Shown: positions 51,400 through 60,568, counted from the first letter of the stretch. The stretch is 64,000 nucleotides of DNA from Desulfobacillus sp041396245 (GCA_041396245.1 JAWKYW010000003.1:62001-126000); one strand, 5' to 3'. Notes: a model not told the origin generated them from the letters alone. Made by a program: numbers and translations.

Positions 51400-52003
51400 G
51401 TTCAAAATCATCTCTGTCGGTCTTGTTCTGCTTTTCTCTCTTGCCGCACAGGCGGCGGGCACCATCCTCGTCGTCGGCGACAGCCTGTCTGCCGGCTACG
51501 GCCTCGGCCAGGGCCAGTCGTGGCCGTCACTGCTCGAAAAACGCCTGCGCGAAGCGCGCCTCGATTATAGCGTCGTCAATGCCAGCATCAGCGGCGACAC
51601 CACGGCCGGCGGACGCAGCCGCATCGACTTCGCGCTCGAACAGGCAAAGCCCGCCGTCGTCATCATCGCGCTGGGCGGCAACGACGGACTGCGCGGCCTG
51701 CCGGTGGCCGCCCTGCGCGACAACCTCGCGGCCATGCTGCAGGCGGCGCAGGCACGCAAGGCGCGCATCGTGCTGGCCGGCATGAAGCTGCCCCCCAACT
51801 ACGGCCCCGACTATACGCGCGCCTTCGAGCAGAGCTATGCCGAACTGGCGCGCCGGCACAAGGCGGCGCTGGTGCCCTTCCTGCTGGAAGGCATCGCCGA
51901 GCGGCGCGAACTTTTCCAGCCCGACAACATCCATCCGACGGCCGCAGCGCAGCCCGTCATTCTGGAGAACGTCTGGAAAGTGCTGCGGCCTCTCCTCAGG
52001 TAG
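51398..52003 (+). CDS. tesA: Multifunctional acyl-CoA thioesterase I/protease I/lysophospholipase
   Basis: TesA is a periplasmic SGNH-fold esterase that hydrolyses acyl thioesters and lysophospholipids. The 201-residue protein has a signal peptide (MFKIISVGLVLLFSLAAQAAG) and the blocks GDSLSAGYG (nucleophile Ser), SGDTTAGG, ALGGNDGLRG and the catalytic DNIHPT at the C-terminal end. The ATG is at 51398, and its first bases overlap the start codon of the ybbA-like gene on the other strand. Its TAG stop (52001-52003) lies in the GTAGG end of a REP-like element. Confidence 0.95.
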   Translation: MFKIISVGLVLLFSLAAQAAGTILVVGDSLSAGYGLGQGQSWPSLLEKRLREARLDYSVVNASISGDTTAGGRSRIDFALEQAKPAVVIIALGGNDGLRGLPVAALRDNLAAMLQAAQARKARIVLAGMKLPPNYGPDYTRAFEQSYAELARRHKAALVPFLLEGIAERRELFQPDNIHPTAAAQPVILENVWKVLRPLLR

Positions 52004-52052
52004 GCCTTCAGGCCGTCAGCGGCCGTCGATGTCGGGCCAAAGCCCGACCTAC
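52000..52052. repeat. REP-like element between tesA and selD
   Basis: It begins GTAGGCCTTCAGGCC and ends GCCCGACCTAC, with GATGTCGGGC inside. It belongs to the same family as 50612-50728. Its two ends supply the TAG stop codons of tesA (plus) and selD (minus, 52049-52051). Confidence 0.85.
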
Positions 52053-53086
52053 CAAACCACGACGCGCGGCACGCCGGACGCGAGCCGGCCGATCGCGCAC
52101 GCCTCGGCGAAGCCGTCGCCGTGCAATTCTGCCAGCACCGCCGGCACCGCCTCCGGCGCGCAGGCGACGAGCAGGCCGCCGCTGGTCTGCGGGTCGGTGA
52201 GGAGTTTCTGCTGCCAGTCGGGCGCGGCCGCCGGCAGATCCACGTCGGCGCCGTAGCCGCTCCAATTGCGGGTCGAGGCGCCGGTGGTGATGCCCTCCTG
52301 CACGAAGCCGACCGCCTCGGGGATCAGCGGCAGGTCGGCGAAGCGGACGCGGGCGGTCAGGTTCGAGCCGCGGCAGATCTCCAGCAGGTGGCCGGCCAGG
52401 CCGAATCCGGTGACGTCCGTCAGCGCATGCACGCCCTCCATTTCCACCAGGCGGGCGCCGGGCGTGTTGAGCTTCGTCGTGTGGCGGATCATGGTGGCGT
52501 AGCCTGCCGGCGTCAGCAGGCCCTTCTTCAGCGCCGCCGAGAGGATGCCGACGCCGAGCGGCTTGCCGAGGATGATGACGTCGCCGTCGTGCGCGCCGCT
52601 GTTGCGCTTGACGCGCTTCGGATGCACCAGCCCCAGCGCCACCAGGCCGTAGATCGGCTCCAGCACGTCGATGGAATGGCCGCCGGCGATGGGAATGCCG
52701 GCCTCGGCGCAGATGGATTCGCCGCCGGCCAGTATTTTGCGTATCACAGCCAGCGGCAGCTTGTCGAGCGGCATGCCGACCACCGCCAGCGCCATGATAG
52801 GCCGCCCCCCCATGGCGTAGATGTCGGAGATGGCATTGGTCGCCGCGATGCGGCCGAAGTCATAGGGATCGTCGACGATCGGCGTGAAGAAGTCCGTCGT
52901 CGCGACGATGGCCTGTTCCTCGTTGAGCTTGTACACCGCCGCGTCGTCGGCGGTTTCCGTGCCAACGATAAGCTCCTTCGGCATGGTGCGCAGGGGGGTA
53001 TCGGCCAGCAGCTCGGTCAGCACCGCCGGCGCGATTTTGCAGCCGCAGCCGCCGCCATGAGAGAATTGCGTGAGTTTGATGTCCAT
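52049..53086 (-). CDS. selD: Selenide, water dikinase SelD
   Basis: SelD makes selenophosphate from selenide and ATP, the selenium donor for selenouridine in tRNA and for selenocysteine. The 345-residue protein has the catalytic loop LTQFSHGGGCGCKIAP with Cys14 and Lys17 (equivalent to E. coli Cys17 and Lys20), so it is the cysteine form and needs no recoding. DDAAVYKLNEEQAIVATTDFFTPIVDDPYDFGRIAATNAISDIYAMGG and GGHSIDVLEPIYGL are the other family blocks. The divergent mnmH gene is its likely functional partner. Confidence 0.96.
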   Translation of the reverse strand: MDIKLTQFSHGGGCGCKIAPAVLTELLADTPLRTMPKELIVGTETADDAAVYKLNEEQAIVATTDFFTPIVDDPYDFGRIAATNAISDIYAMGGRPIMALAVVGMPLDKLPLAVIRKILAGGESICAEAGIPIAGGHSIDVLEPIYGLVALGLVHPKRVKRNSGAHDGDVIILGKPLGVGILSAALKKGLLTPAGYATMIRHTTKLNTPGARLVEMEGVHALTDVTGFGLAGHLLEICRGSNLTARVRFADLPLIPEAVGFVQEGITTGASTRNWSGYGADVDLPAAAPDWQQKLLTDPQTSGGLLVACAPEAVPAVLAELHGDGFAEACAIGRLASGVPRVVVW

Positions 53087-54158
53087 GAAAATGATGAAAA
53101 TGCAGGGTGTCGCGAACGTAACACAGGTCGGCGAATTTGACGAGATAATCGACGTGCGTTCGCCGGCCGAATTCGCCGAAGACCACATCCCCGGCGCGGT
53201 CAATTGTCCGGTGCTCTCCGACGACGAACGCGCCCGCGTCGGCACGCTCTACAAGCAGGACTCGCCCTTCGCCGCCAAGAAGCTCGGCGCGGCGCTGGTC
53301 GCCCGCAACATCGCCGCGCACATCGAGGCACGCTTCCTCGACCGGCCGCGCGAGTGGAAGCCGCTTGTCTACTGCTGGCGCGGCGGCAAGAGAAGCGGCG
53401 CCATGACGCACGTGCTGCGCCAGATCGGCTGGCACGCCTGCGCGCTCGACGGCGGCTACAAGTCCTGGCGCCGCCACGTCGTCGCCGAATTGTCCGAGCT
53501 GCCGCGGCGCTTAACCTTCCGCGTCGTCACCGGCGCCACCGGCAGCGGCAAGAGCCGCCTGCTCGAAGCCCTCGCCGCGCAGGGCGCGCAGGTGCTCGAC
53601 CTGGAACGGCTCGCCGCGCACAAGGGCTCGGTGCTGGGCGGGCTGCCGGACGTGGCGCAGCCCTCGCAGAAGCTGTTCGAGGGCAATTTGCTCGCCGTGC
53701 TGCGGCGACTGACTTTATCCGAGACGGTTTTCGTCGAGGCGGAAAGCCGCAAGATCGGCCGGCTGCAACTGCCCGACGCGCTGCTGGAAACCATGCGCGC
53801 CAGCCCCTGCGTCGTGATCGAGGCGACGCCCGCCGCGCGCGTCGCCTTCCTCCTCGGCGACTACGACCACTTCCTCGCCAACCCCGCCGGCCTGATGGAA
53901 AAGCTAGCCTGCCTGCGCGATCTGCAGAGCGGCGAGACGCTGGCGCGCTGGAACGCGCTGATCGACGTGCGCGACTGGCCGGCGCTGGTGGCCGAATTGC
54001 TGGAACGCCACTACGATCCCCTCTACCGCCGTTCGCAGGGCAAAAACTACGCCCGCTTCGCCGAGGCGTCGCGCTTCGCCGCCGACGACCTCTCGCCGGC
54101 CGGACTGGAAGGCCTGGCTAGGCTGATACTGGCAGGCGAAGCGCCGTTGCGCCCCTGA
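53085..54158 (+). CDS. mnmH: tRNA 2-selenouridine synthase (MnmH/SelU/YbbB)
   Basis: MnmH replaces sulfur with selenium in 2-thiouridine at the tRNA wobble position, via a geranyl intermediate, using selenophosphate from SelD. The 357-residue protein has an N-terminal rhodanese domain with active-site Cys in LVYCWRGGKRSGAM (about residue 95) and a P-loop domain starting VVTGATGSGKSRLLEAL (about 147). The exact start is uncertain because several in-frame ATGs (53079, 53085, 53091, 53094, 53100) lie close together. The 53085 ATG shares CATG with the selD start codon. The gene overlaps the convergent methyltransferase by 41 bases. Confidence 0.93.
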   Translation: MKMMKMQGVANVTQVGEFDEIIDVRSPAEFAEDHIPGAVNCPVLSDDERARVGTLYKQDSPFAAKKLGAALVARNIAAHIEARFLDRPREWKPLVYCWRGGKRSGAMTHVLRQIGWHACALDGGYKSWRRHVVAELSELPRRLTFRVVTGATGSGKSRLLEALAAQGAQVLDLERLAAHKGSVLGGLPDVAQPSQKLFEGNLLAVLRRLTLSETVFVEAESRKIGRLQLPDALLETMRASPCVVIEATPAARVAFLLGDYDHFLANPAGLMEKLACLRDLQSGETLARWNALIDVRDWPALVAELLERHYDPLYRRSQGKNYARFAEASRFAADDLSPAGLEGLARLILAGEAPLRP

Positions 54159-54666
54159 CGGCGCAGAGCCTTTGCACCGCCGCCGGCTTCGGCTGCGCCA
54201 CTTCGCCCTGCTCGAAGGCCACCACCTGCAGCAGCCCGCCGAAGGCCTCGATCAGTTCGCCCGGCCGCAACAGGAAGTCGGGGTTCGACGGCCGGCCGAA
54301 GCGCTCATTGCCCGCCATGAAGGTCTCGTAGATCAGCACGCCACCCTCCGCCAGCGCCTCGATCAGCCGCGGAAACAGCGGCCGGTGCAGGTAGTTGGCG
54401 ACGACGATGCCGTCGAAACGCCGCGCGCCGAACGGCCAGCCGCCGGCCTCCAGGTCGGCCTCGACCGTCTCGATGCCGGGATGTCCGGCAAGGCCGGCCA
54501 GCGCCGCCGCATCGCGATCCACGGCCGTCACCCGCCAGCCCCCGGCCTCCAGAAAGCGTGCGTGGCGGCCGTAACCACAGGCAAGGTCGAGCACAGGGCC
54601 GCCGGGCCGGATCAGCGGCGCGAAGCGCCCGACCCAGGACGAAGGTGCAGATGTTTCTGAATTCAT
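54118..54666 (-). CDS. Class I SAM-dependent methyltransferase
   Basis: The 182-residue protein has the SAM-binding VLDLACGYGRHARFLEAGGWRVTAVDRDAAALAGL (about residues 27-60), with the second motif FDGIVVANYLHRPLFPRLIEALAEGGVLIYETFM at about 88-122, similar to TehB-type methyltransferases. The substrate is unknown. Its ATG at 54666 is the first in the frame; the large open frame upstream on this strand is antisense to the kinase gene. The 3' ends of this gene and mnmH overlap by 41 bases. Confidence 0.85.
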   Translation of the reverse strand: MNSETSAPSSWVGRFAPLIRPGGPVLDLACGYGRHARFLEAGGWRVTAVDRDAAALAGLAGHPGIETVEADLEAGGWPFGARRFDGIVVANYLHRPLFPRLIEALAEGGVLIYETFMAGNERFGRPSNPDFLLRPGELIEAFGGLLQVVAFEQGEVAQPKPAAVQRLCAVRGATALRLPVSA

Positions 54667-54753
54667 GTGAAATAGTGCTCCGAACACGGCTTGTACATGC
54701 GCTAGCATAGCGGACAAGCCCATTCCCCGAGACCCCGGGAGCGAATCGAGACA

Positions 54754-57700
54754 ATGCCGGAACAGGCCGAACGCAGCGTCAGGCACTACCTCAAGCCGCT
54801 CACGGGCGCCGGCCTCGTGCTGGCCGCCGGCCTCGCCTTGAGCCTGCTGCTCTGGCACGAAACCGACCACCACTTCACGCACAGTACCGAAACGCTGCTC
54901 GACCATCAGGCCGGAATTGTCGAATCCAACCTCAAGCAACGCCTGAACGAGTTCGAGTCCATTCTTCTCGGCATGCAGGGCCTGTACGTTTCCTCCGAGG
55001 GCGTCAGCCGCGTCGAATTCCATCGCTATCTGGACAATCTGCGGCTGCAGGGCCGCACCGGGGGCATTCGCGCCCTGCACTTCACCCGCCGCGTCGCCCA
55101 GGCCGACAAGGCGGCCTTCGTCGCCGCCGTGCGCGGCGACCGCAGCCTCGACCCGCGCGGCTACCCCGATTTCGCCATCCACCCCGAAGGCCAGCGGGCC
55201 GAATACTTCGTCATCGAATTCATCGAACCCTTCGCCGAGAACCGTCCGGCGTTCGGCCTCGACGCCAACACCCAGGCCGCCAACCGGGCCTCCTTTCCTG
55301 ATGCGCGCGACCAGGCCCGGACCTACCTGACGCCGCCTTTCCAGCTGGTCCAGACCGGACCGGGCCAGCTCGGCCTGGTGCTGCGGGCGCCGGTCTATCG
55401 CAACGGCCTCATGGCCGGCAGCGTCGCCGAGCGCCGCGCCGGCCTGGAAGGGTTCGTCGGCATCACCCTCGAAGCCGACGGGTTGCTGGCGGGAATCATG
55501 GATGCGCCCGCCCTTGCAGGCCTGCGCGCCGTCCTGCGCGACCTCGGCCCGACCGGGGCGGAGGCCGGAGCGGAGGCGGCGGCAGTCACCATCACAGAGA
55601 GCGGCAGCGACATCGCACCGCTGCTGGCGACCAAGCGAACGATCGAGGCCGCCGGACGCCGCTGGGAACTCGGCCTGTCGGCCGGCGAATCCTGGCTGGC
55701 CGCCCAGCCCGGGCGGAACCAGGCGCTGGCCTTCCTTGCCGCCGGCGGTGCCATCAGCCTGCTGCTGGCGGCGTTGTACATCGCCCTGGCCGGCGCGCGC
55801 GAGCGGGCCTGGCGCATGGTGGAGGAGAGGACGCGCGAGCTGAAGCGCAGCGAGGAACGCTTCCGGACCGCGACCGAAGTTTCCTCCGAGTGGTACTGGG
55901 AGCAGGATCGCGACTACCGCTTCGTCTCCTTCGTCGGCACGGCCGCCCGCCCGGCCGGCAGGGAGGCCTTCCTCGGCAAGACGCGCTGGGAAGCCGCGCC
56001 CGACATGTTGAGCGCCGGGCAGTGGGCGGCGCATCGCGCCGATATCGAGGCACGACGTCCGTTCGCCCTGACCTATCCGGTACCCCAGGCCGGCGCCTCG
56101 CCGCGCTGGGTCGAGACCAAGGGCCAGCCGCGCTTCGACGAGCGCGGCGAATTCATCGGCTACCACGGCACCGCCCGCGACATCACCGAGCAGATCGACT
56201 CCGAGGCGCGCCTGCGCGAGCAGGCCGGGCTGCTGCGCACCATACTCGAACACATGAACCAGGGCATCAGCGTCGTCGACGCCGACCTGAACCTGGTGGG
56301 CTGCAACCGTCGCTTCCTGGATTTGCTTGGTTTCCCGGAGGACCTCGACCGGGAAGGCACGCCGTTCGAGGCCTACGTCCGCTTCAATGCCGAGCGCGGC
56401 GAATACGGCCCCGGCGACATCGACCGTCTGGTGCGCGAGCGCGTCGAACTCGCCCGAGGCTTCCTGCCGCACCGCTTCAAGCGCACCCGCCCGGACGGCA
56501 CGGTGATCGAGGTCCTCGGCACCCCGCTGCCCGGCGGCGGCATGGTCACCACCTACACCGACATCACCGAGCAGGAGAAGACGCAGGAAGCGGTCCGCCG
56601 CGAACGCGACTTCCGCCAGCACATCATCGAATCCATCCCGGGCGTGTTCTACCTGATCGATCCGGATGGCCGATTCCTGCTGTGGAACCGCAACTTCGAG
56701 CGTGTCGCCGGCTATTCGGCGGAAGCCATGGCATCGGCCCATCCCCTGGATTTCTTCGAAGGTGCGGACAAGCAGCGCATCGCCGAACGTATCGGGAAAG
56801 TATTCACCGAGGGTTCCGCAACCGCCAACGCACTGTTCCGCACCCATGACGGCACCCTGCGCCCCTATTTCTTCACCGGCGTGCGCGTCGCGCTGGAGGA
56901 CGGCCGACCCGGCCTGGTCGGCGTCGGTACCGACATGACCGAAAGACAGCAGATCGAGGATGCCCTCGCCCGCCAGACGGCCGTGCTGCAGGCCACGCTG
57001 GAAGCCATGGACCAGGGCATCAGCGTGGTGGACCGGGACCTGCGCATGACCGCGCTGAACCGCAAGTTTTGCGAGCTGCTCGAGTTCCCGGAGGAGATGG
57101 CACGCTCCGGCACGAGCTTCGCCGACTTCGCCCGCTTCAATGCCGAGCGCGGCGAGTACGGGCCCTGCGACGTCGAGAACAAGGTGCGGGAAATGGTGGA
57201 GCGCGCCCGGCACGTCGAGCCGCACTGCTTCCGCCGCAGGCGGCCGAACGGCCGCGTCATCGAGGTGCGCGGCAATCCGCTGCCGGGCGGCGGCTTCGTC
57301 ACCACCTACACCGACGTCACCGAGCAGGAACACGTCGCCGCCCAGATCCGCCAGGAACGCGACTTCCGCCAGCGGCTGATCGAATCGATCCCGGGCATCT
57401 TCTTCCTCTTCGACGCGTCCGGCCGCTTCCTGATGTGGAACAAGAACCTGGAGACTGTCCTCGACATGAGCGCCGACGACATCGCCGCCGGCCACACCCT
57501 CATGCTCTACGATGAAACCGAGCGCGAACACATGCGCCAGGTAACGAAACTGGTGCTGGAGGCCGGCGCCTCCAGCACCGAGGCCACCCTGCTGACCCGG
57601 CGCGGCGACCGCATTCCCTATTTCATCTCCGGCCTGCGCATCGACGTCGACGGCCGACCGTCCGTCATCGGCCTCGGCCTCGACATCACCGAGCGCAAGC

Positions 57701-58446
57701 TGGCCGAGCAGGTCATCCGCGACCTGAACGATACGCTCGAGCAGCGCGTGCAGGAGCGCACCGCCGACCTCGAAGCCTCCAACCGCGAGCTCGAATCCTT
57801 CAGCTATTCGGTCTCGCACGACCTGCGCGCGCCGCTGCGCGCCCTGCACGGCTTCAGCCACCTGCTGGGCGAGGAGTACGCCCACCGCCTCGACGAAAAC
57901 GGGCTGCACTACCTGCAGCGCATCCAGGCCGCCAGCGAGCGCATGGGCAAGCTCATCGACGACCTCATCGAGATGGCCCGCATCAGCCGGCAGGACCTGA
58001 CCCGCGTGCCGGTCGATCTCGGCGCCCTGGCGCGCGAGATCCGCCAGGGCATCGAGGAGCAGCAGCCCGGCCGCCGCGTCGACTGGCACATCGGCGAGGG
58101 GCTGGTCGCGCGCGCCGACCCCGTACTGGCCAAGGCCCTGCTCGACAACCTGCTGCGCAATGCCTGGAAATTCACCGCCGAGCGGGCGGATGCCCGCATC
58201 GCTTTTTCCGCCCGGGAGGAAAACGGCGAGACCGTGTTCGCCATCGGCGACAACGGCGCCGGCTTCGAGATGGCCTATGCCGACAAGCTGTTCAAGCCCT
58301 TCCAGCGCCTGCACGACGCCAAGCGCTTCGAAGGCACCGGCATCGGCCTGGCCATCGTCCATCGCATCGTGCATCGCCACGGCGGGCGCATCTGGGCCGA
58401 AAGTCAGCCCGGCCAGGGCGCCGTCTTCCATTTCACCCTGCCGTGA
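54754..58446 (+). CDS. Membrane histidine kinase with CHASE domain and repeated PAS domains
   Basis: The 1230-residue sensor kinase has a first membrane helix (about residues 17-35) and a CHASE-type periplasmic domain (about 45-290: GGIRALHFTRRVAQADKAAFVAAVRG, PEGQRAEYFVIEFIEPFAENRPAFGLD). A second helix lies near 325-345. Five PAS units follow: PAS 1 at about 365-475, then two repeated pairs at about 492-610/622-740 and 749-865/875-990. The kinase domain has the phosphoacceptor in SYSVSHDLRAPLRALHGFSHLLGE (His1022) and the HATPase motifs GDNGAGFEMAYADKLFKPFQRLHDAKRFEGTGIGLAIV. No receiver domain is present. A second kinase gene follows after 31 bases. Confidence 0.93.
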   Translation: MPEQAERSVRHYLKPLTGAGLVLAAGLALSLLLWHETDHHFTHSTETLLDHQAGIVESNLKQRLNEFESILLGMQGLYVSSEGVSRVEFHRYLDNLRLQGRTGGIRALHFTRRVAQADKAAFVAAVRGDRSLDPRGYPDFAIHPEGQRAEYFVIEFIEPFAENRPAFGLDANTQAANRASFPDARDQARTYLTPPFQLVQTGPGQLGLVLRAPVYRNGLMAGSVAERRAGLEGFVGITLEADGLLAGIMDAPALAGLRAVLRDLGPTGAEAGAEAAAVTITESGSDIAPLLATKRTIEAAGRRWELGLSAGESWLAAQPGRNQALAFLAAGGAISLLLAALYIALAGARERAWRMVEERTRELKRSEERFRTATEVSSEWYWEQDRDYRFVSFVGTAARPAGREAFLGKTRWEAAPDMLSAGQWAAHRADIEARRPFALTYPVPQAGASPRWVETKGQPRFDERGEFIGYHGTARDITEQIDSEARLREQAGLLRTILEHMNQGISVVDADLNLVGCNRRFLDLLGFPEDLDREGTPFEAYVRFNAERGEYGPGDIDRLVRERVELARGFLPHRFKRTRPDGTVIEVLGTPLPGGGMVTTYTDITEQEKTQEAVRRERDFRQHIIESIPGVFYLIDPDGRFLLWNRNFERVAGYSAEAMASAHPLDFFEGADKQRIAERIGKVFTEGSATANALFRTHDGTLRPYFFTGVRVALEDGRPGLVGVGTDMTERQQIEDALARQTAVLQATLEAMDQGISVVDRDLRMTALNRKFCELLEFPEEMARSGTSFADFARFNAERGEYGPCDVENKVREMVERARHVEPHCFRRRRPNGRVIEVRGNPLPGGGFVTTYTDVTEQEHVAAQIRQERDFRQRLIESIPGIFFLFDASGRFLMWNKNLETVLDMSADDIAAGHTLMLYDETEREHMRQVTKLVLEAGASSTEATLLTRRGDRIPYFISGLRIDVDGRPSVIGLGLDITERKLAEQVIRDLNDTLEQRVQERTADLEASNRELESFSYSVSHDLRAPLRALHGFSHLLGEEYAHRLDENGLHYLQRIQAASERMGKLIDDLIEMARISRQDLTRVPVDLGALAREIRQGIEEQQPGRRVDWHIGEGLVARADPVLAKALLDNLLRNAWKFTAERADARIAFSAREENGETVFAIGDNGAGFEMAYADKLFKPFQRLHDAKRFEGTGIGLAIVHRIVHRHGGRIWAESQPGQGAVFHFTLP

Positions 58447-58477
58447 CCATGACCGGAACGATCGGCCCGGATTTGCG

Positions 58478-60568
58478 ATGATCAGTCCCGCGCTGCTCGA
58501 GCGCTTCACCCGTTGGGCCGTTCCCGCCTTGCTCTGCGCCGGGCTGGGCCTCTCCGCCCTGGTCGGCTGGAACATCGCCGCCGACTTCGGCACACCGGCG
58601 GGACTGCGCATCTTCGCCGTGCTCGGCCTCGTCACGGTCCTGATGACGGCGCTGCTGTTCTGGGCACTCCGCCTCGCCCGGCGCGAGGCCCGTCGCGCCG
58701 AAACCGCGCTGGCCGCGGCCGGCGAATCGGCCGAACGCTTCCGCGAACTGCTCGACCTCTCTTCGGACTGGTACTGGGAGCAGGACGCCCAATTGCGTTT
58801 CACCGGAATGTCGGGCGGCGTGGTCAACAAGGGCGGCTTCCGCATCGACCAGACCCTGGGCAGGACGCGCTGGGAACTGCCGATCCTCGACCCCGACCCG
58901 GATCTGTGGCGGCGCCACCGCGAACAGATCGACCGGCGCGAGCCCTTCCACGACCTGCGCTATGCCATTCGCGTCAGCGACGGCAGCGTGCGCCATTACG
59001 CCGTCAGCGGCCGGCCGCGCTTCGCCGCCGACGGCGCCTTCCTCGGCTACCGCGGCATCGGCCGCGACATCACGACCGCCGTGCAGGCGGAAGCCGATCT
59101 GCGCAGGAGCGAAGCGCGCCTGCTCAAGGCCCAGTCGGTGGCGCAGACGGGCAGCTGGGAGCTCGACATCCGGAACCGGCGGCTGAGCTGGTCGGACGAG
59201 ACCTACCGCATCTTCGGCCTGACGCCGGGCAGTCCGGTCGAATACGCGCTGTTCGCCGATTGCGTGCACCCGGAAGACCGCCAGGCAGTGCACGAAGCCT
59301 GGCAGGCGGCGATGACCGAAGGCCTCTACGACATCGAGCACCGCATCCTCGCCGGTGGCGCGGTGCGCTGGGTGCGGGAGCGGGCCGAGATCACCTTCGA
59401 CGACGCCGGGCGCCCGCTGATGGGCATCGGCACGGTGCAGGACGTCACGGAACGCAAGGAAGCCGAGCTGAAGCTGCGCCTGGCCGCCTCCGTCTTCGAG
59501 AACAGCCTCGAAGGCGTGGTCATCACCGATGCCGGCCGCAACATCGTCTCCGTCAACCGCGCCTTCACCCGCATCACCGGCTACGAGGCGGCCGAGATCG
59601 TCGGCAAGAACCCGCGCCTGCTCTCCTCGGGACGCCAGGACGAGTCGTTCTACGCCGCCATGTGGCAGGCCATCGAAGGCGAGGGCTTCTGGAGCGGGGA
59701 AATCTGGAACCGGCGCAAGAACGGGGAGGTTTACCCGGAACTGCTCAGCATCTCTGCCGTGCGCGACGAGCGCGGCCGCCCGCTCCACTACATCGGCATC
59801 TTCACCGACATCAGCGCCCTCAAGCGCGCCGAGGAGGAGATCCGCGCCATGAACGCCGGCCTGGAGCGGCGCGTGCGCGAGCGCACGGCCGAGCTGGAGG
59901 CCTCCAATCACGAACTGGAAGCCTTCTCCTATTCCGTCTCGCACGACCTGCGCGCGCCGTTGCGCGCCATCGACGGCTTTGCCCACATCCTCGCCGAGGA
60001 CTACCGCGAGCGCCTCGACGCGGCCGCCCACGGCCATTTGCAGCGCATCCGCGGCGCCAGCCAGCGCCTGTCGCAGACCATCGACGACATGATCGAGCTC
60101 GGCCGCATCGCGCGCCTGCCGCTCAACCGCGAGACCGTCGACCTCTCGGCCGAGGCGCGCGCGCTCGCCGAGGAACTGGCCGGGACCCGCGACCCGTTGC
60201 CGGAAGTCGTCATCGCGCCTTCGCTCGTCGCGCGGGCCGATCCGGTGCTCGCGCGCATCGTCCTGCAGAACCTGCTGGAGAATGCCCTGAAGTTCTCCTC
60301 GCGCACGGCCCGGCCCCGCGTCGAATTCGGCGCCGCGCCGGCCGAAGGCGGACCCGAGTATTGCGTGCGCGACAACGGCGTCGGTTTCGACCCGGCCTAC
60401 GCCGACAAGCTGTTCCAGCCCTTCCAGCGCCTGCACGGGCCGGACGCGTTCCCCGGCACCGGCGTCGGCCTGGCCAGCGTCCGGCGCATCGTCGAGCGCC
60501 ACGGCGGACGCGTCCGGGCCGAAAGTCAGCCCGGCCAGGGCGCCACCTTCTACTTCACGCTGCCATGA
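58478..60568 (+). CDS. Membrane histidine kinase with three PAS domains
   Basis: The 696-residue kinase has two N-terminal membrane helices (about residues 12-35 and 45-65). Three PAS units follow: about 85-205 (LLDLSSDWYWEQDAQLRFTGM), 215-330 (VAQTGSWELDIRNRRLSWSDETYRIFGL) and 335-450 (SLEGVVITDAGRNIVSVNRAFTRITGYEAAEIVGKNPRLLSSG). The phosphoacceptor is in FSYSVSHDLRAPLRAIDGFAHIL (His489), and the ATPase part has RDNGVGFDPAYADKLFQPFQRLHGPDAFPGTGVGLASV. The kinase half is closely similar to that of the preceding gene. It overlaps tag by ATGA. No response regulator is adjacent. Confidence 0.93.
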   Translation: MISPALLERFTRWAVPALLCAGLGLSALVGWNIAADFGTPAGLRIFAVLGLVTVLMTALLFWALRLARREARRAETALAAAGESAERFRELLDLSSDWYWEQDAQLRFTGMSGGVVNKGGFRIDQTLGRTRWELPILDPDPDLWRRHREQIDRREPFHDLRYAIRVSDGSVRHYAVSGRPRFAADGAFLGYRGIGRDITTAVQAEADLRRSEARLLKAQSVAQTGSWELDIRNRRLSWSDETYRIFGLTPGSPVEYALFADCVHPEDRQAVHEAWQAAMTEGLYDIEHRILAGGAVRWVRERAEITFDDAGRPLMGIGTVQDVTERKEAELKLRLAASVFENSLEGVVITDAGRNIVSVNRAFTRITGYEAAEIVGKNPRLLSSGRQDESFYAAMWQAIEGEGFWSGEIWNRRKNGEVYPELLSISAVRDERGRPLHYIGIFTDISALKRAEEEIRAMNAGLERRVRERTAELEASNHELEAFSYSVSHDLRAPLRAIDGFAHILAEDYRERLDAAAHGHLQRIRGASQRLSQTIDDMIELGRIARLPLNRETVDLSAEARALAEELAGTRDPLPEVVIAPSLVARADPVLARIVLQNLLENALKFSSRTARPRVEFGAAPAEGGPEYCVRDNGVGFDPAYADKLFQPFQRLHGPDAFPGTGVGLASVRRIVERHGGRVRAESQPGQGATFYFTLP

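Noticed and set aside
54118..58845. A 1575-codon open frame on the minus strand across the first histidine kinase
   Set aside because: It is the antisense of a clear kinase gene in GC-rich DNA, which leaves antisense frames open. Only the last 182 codons (54118-54666) look like a real protein.
58433..60502. A 689-codon minus-strand frame antisense to the second kinase
   Set aside because: It has low-complexity Ala/Gly/Arg/Asp composition without family motifs, while the plus strand encodes a textbook kinase.
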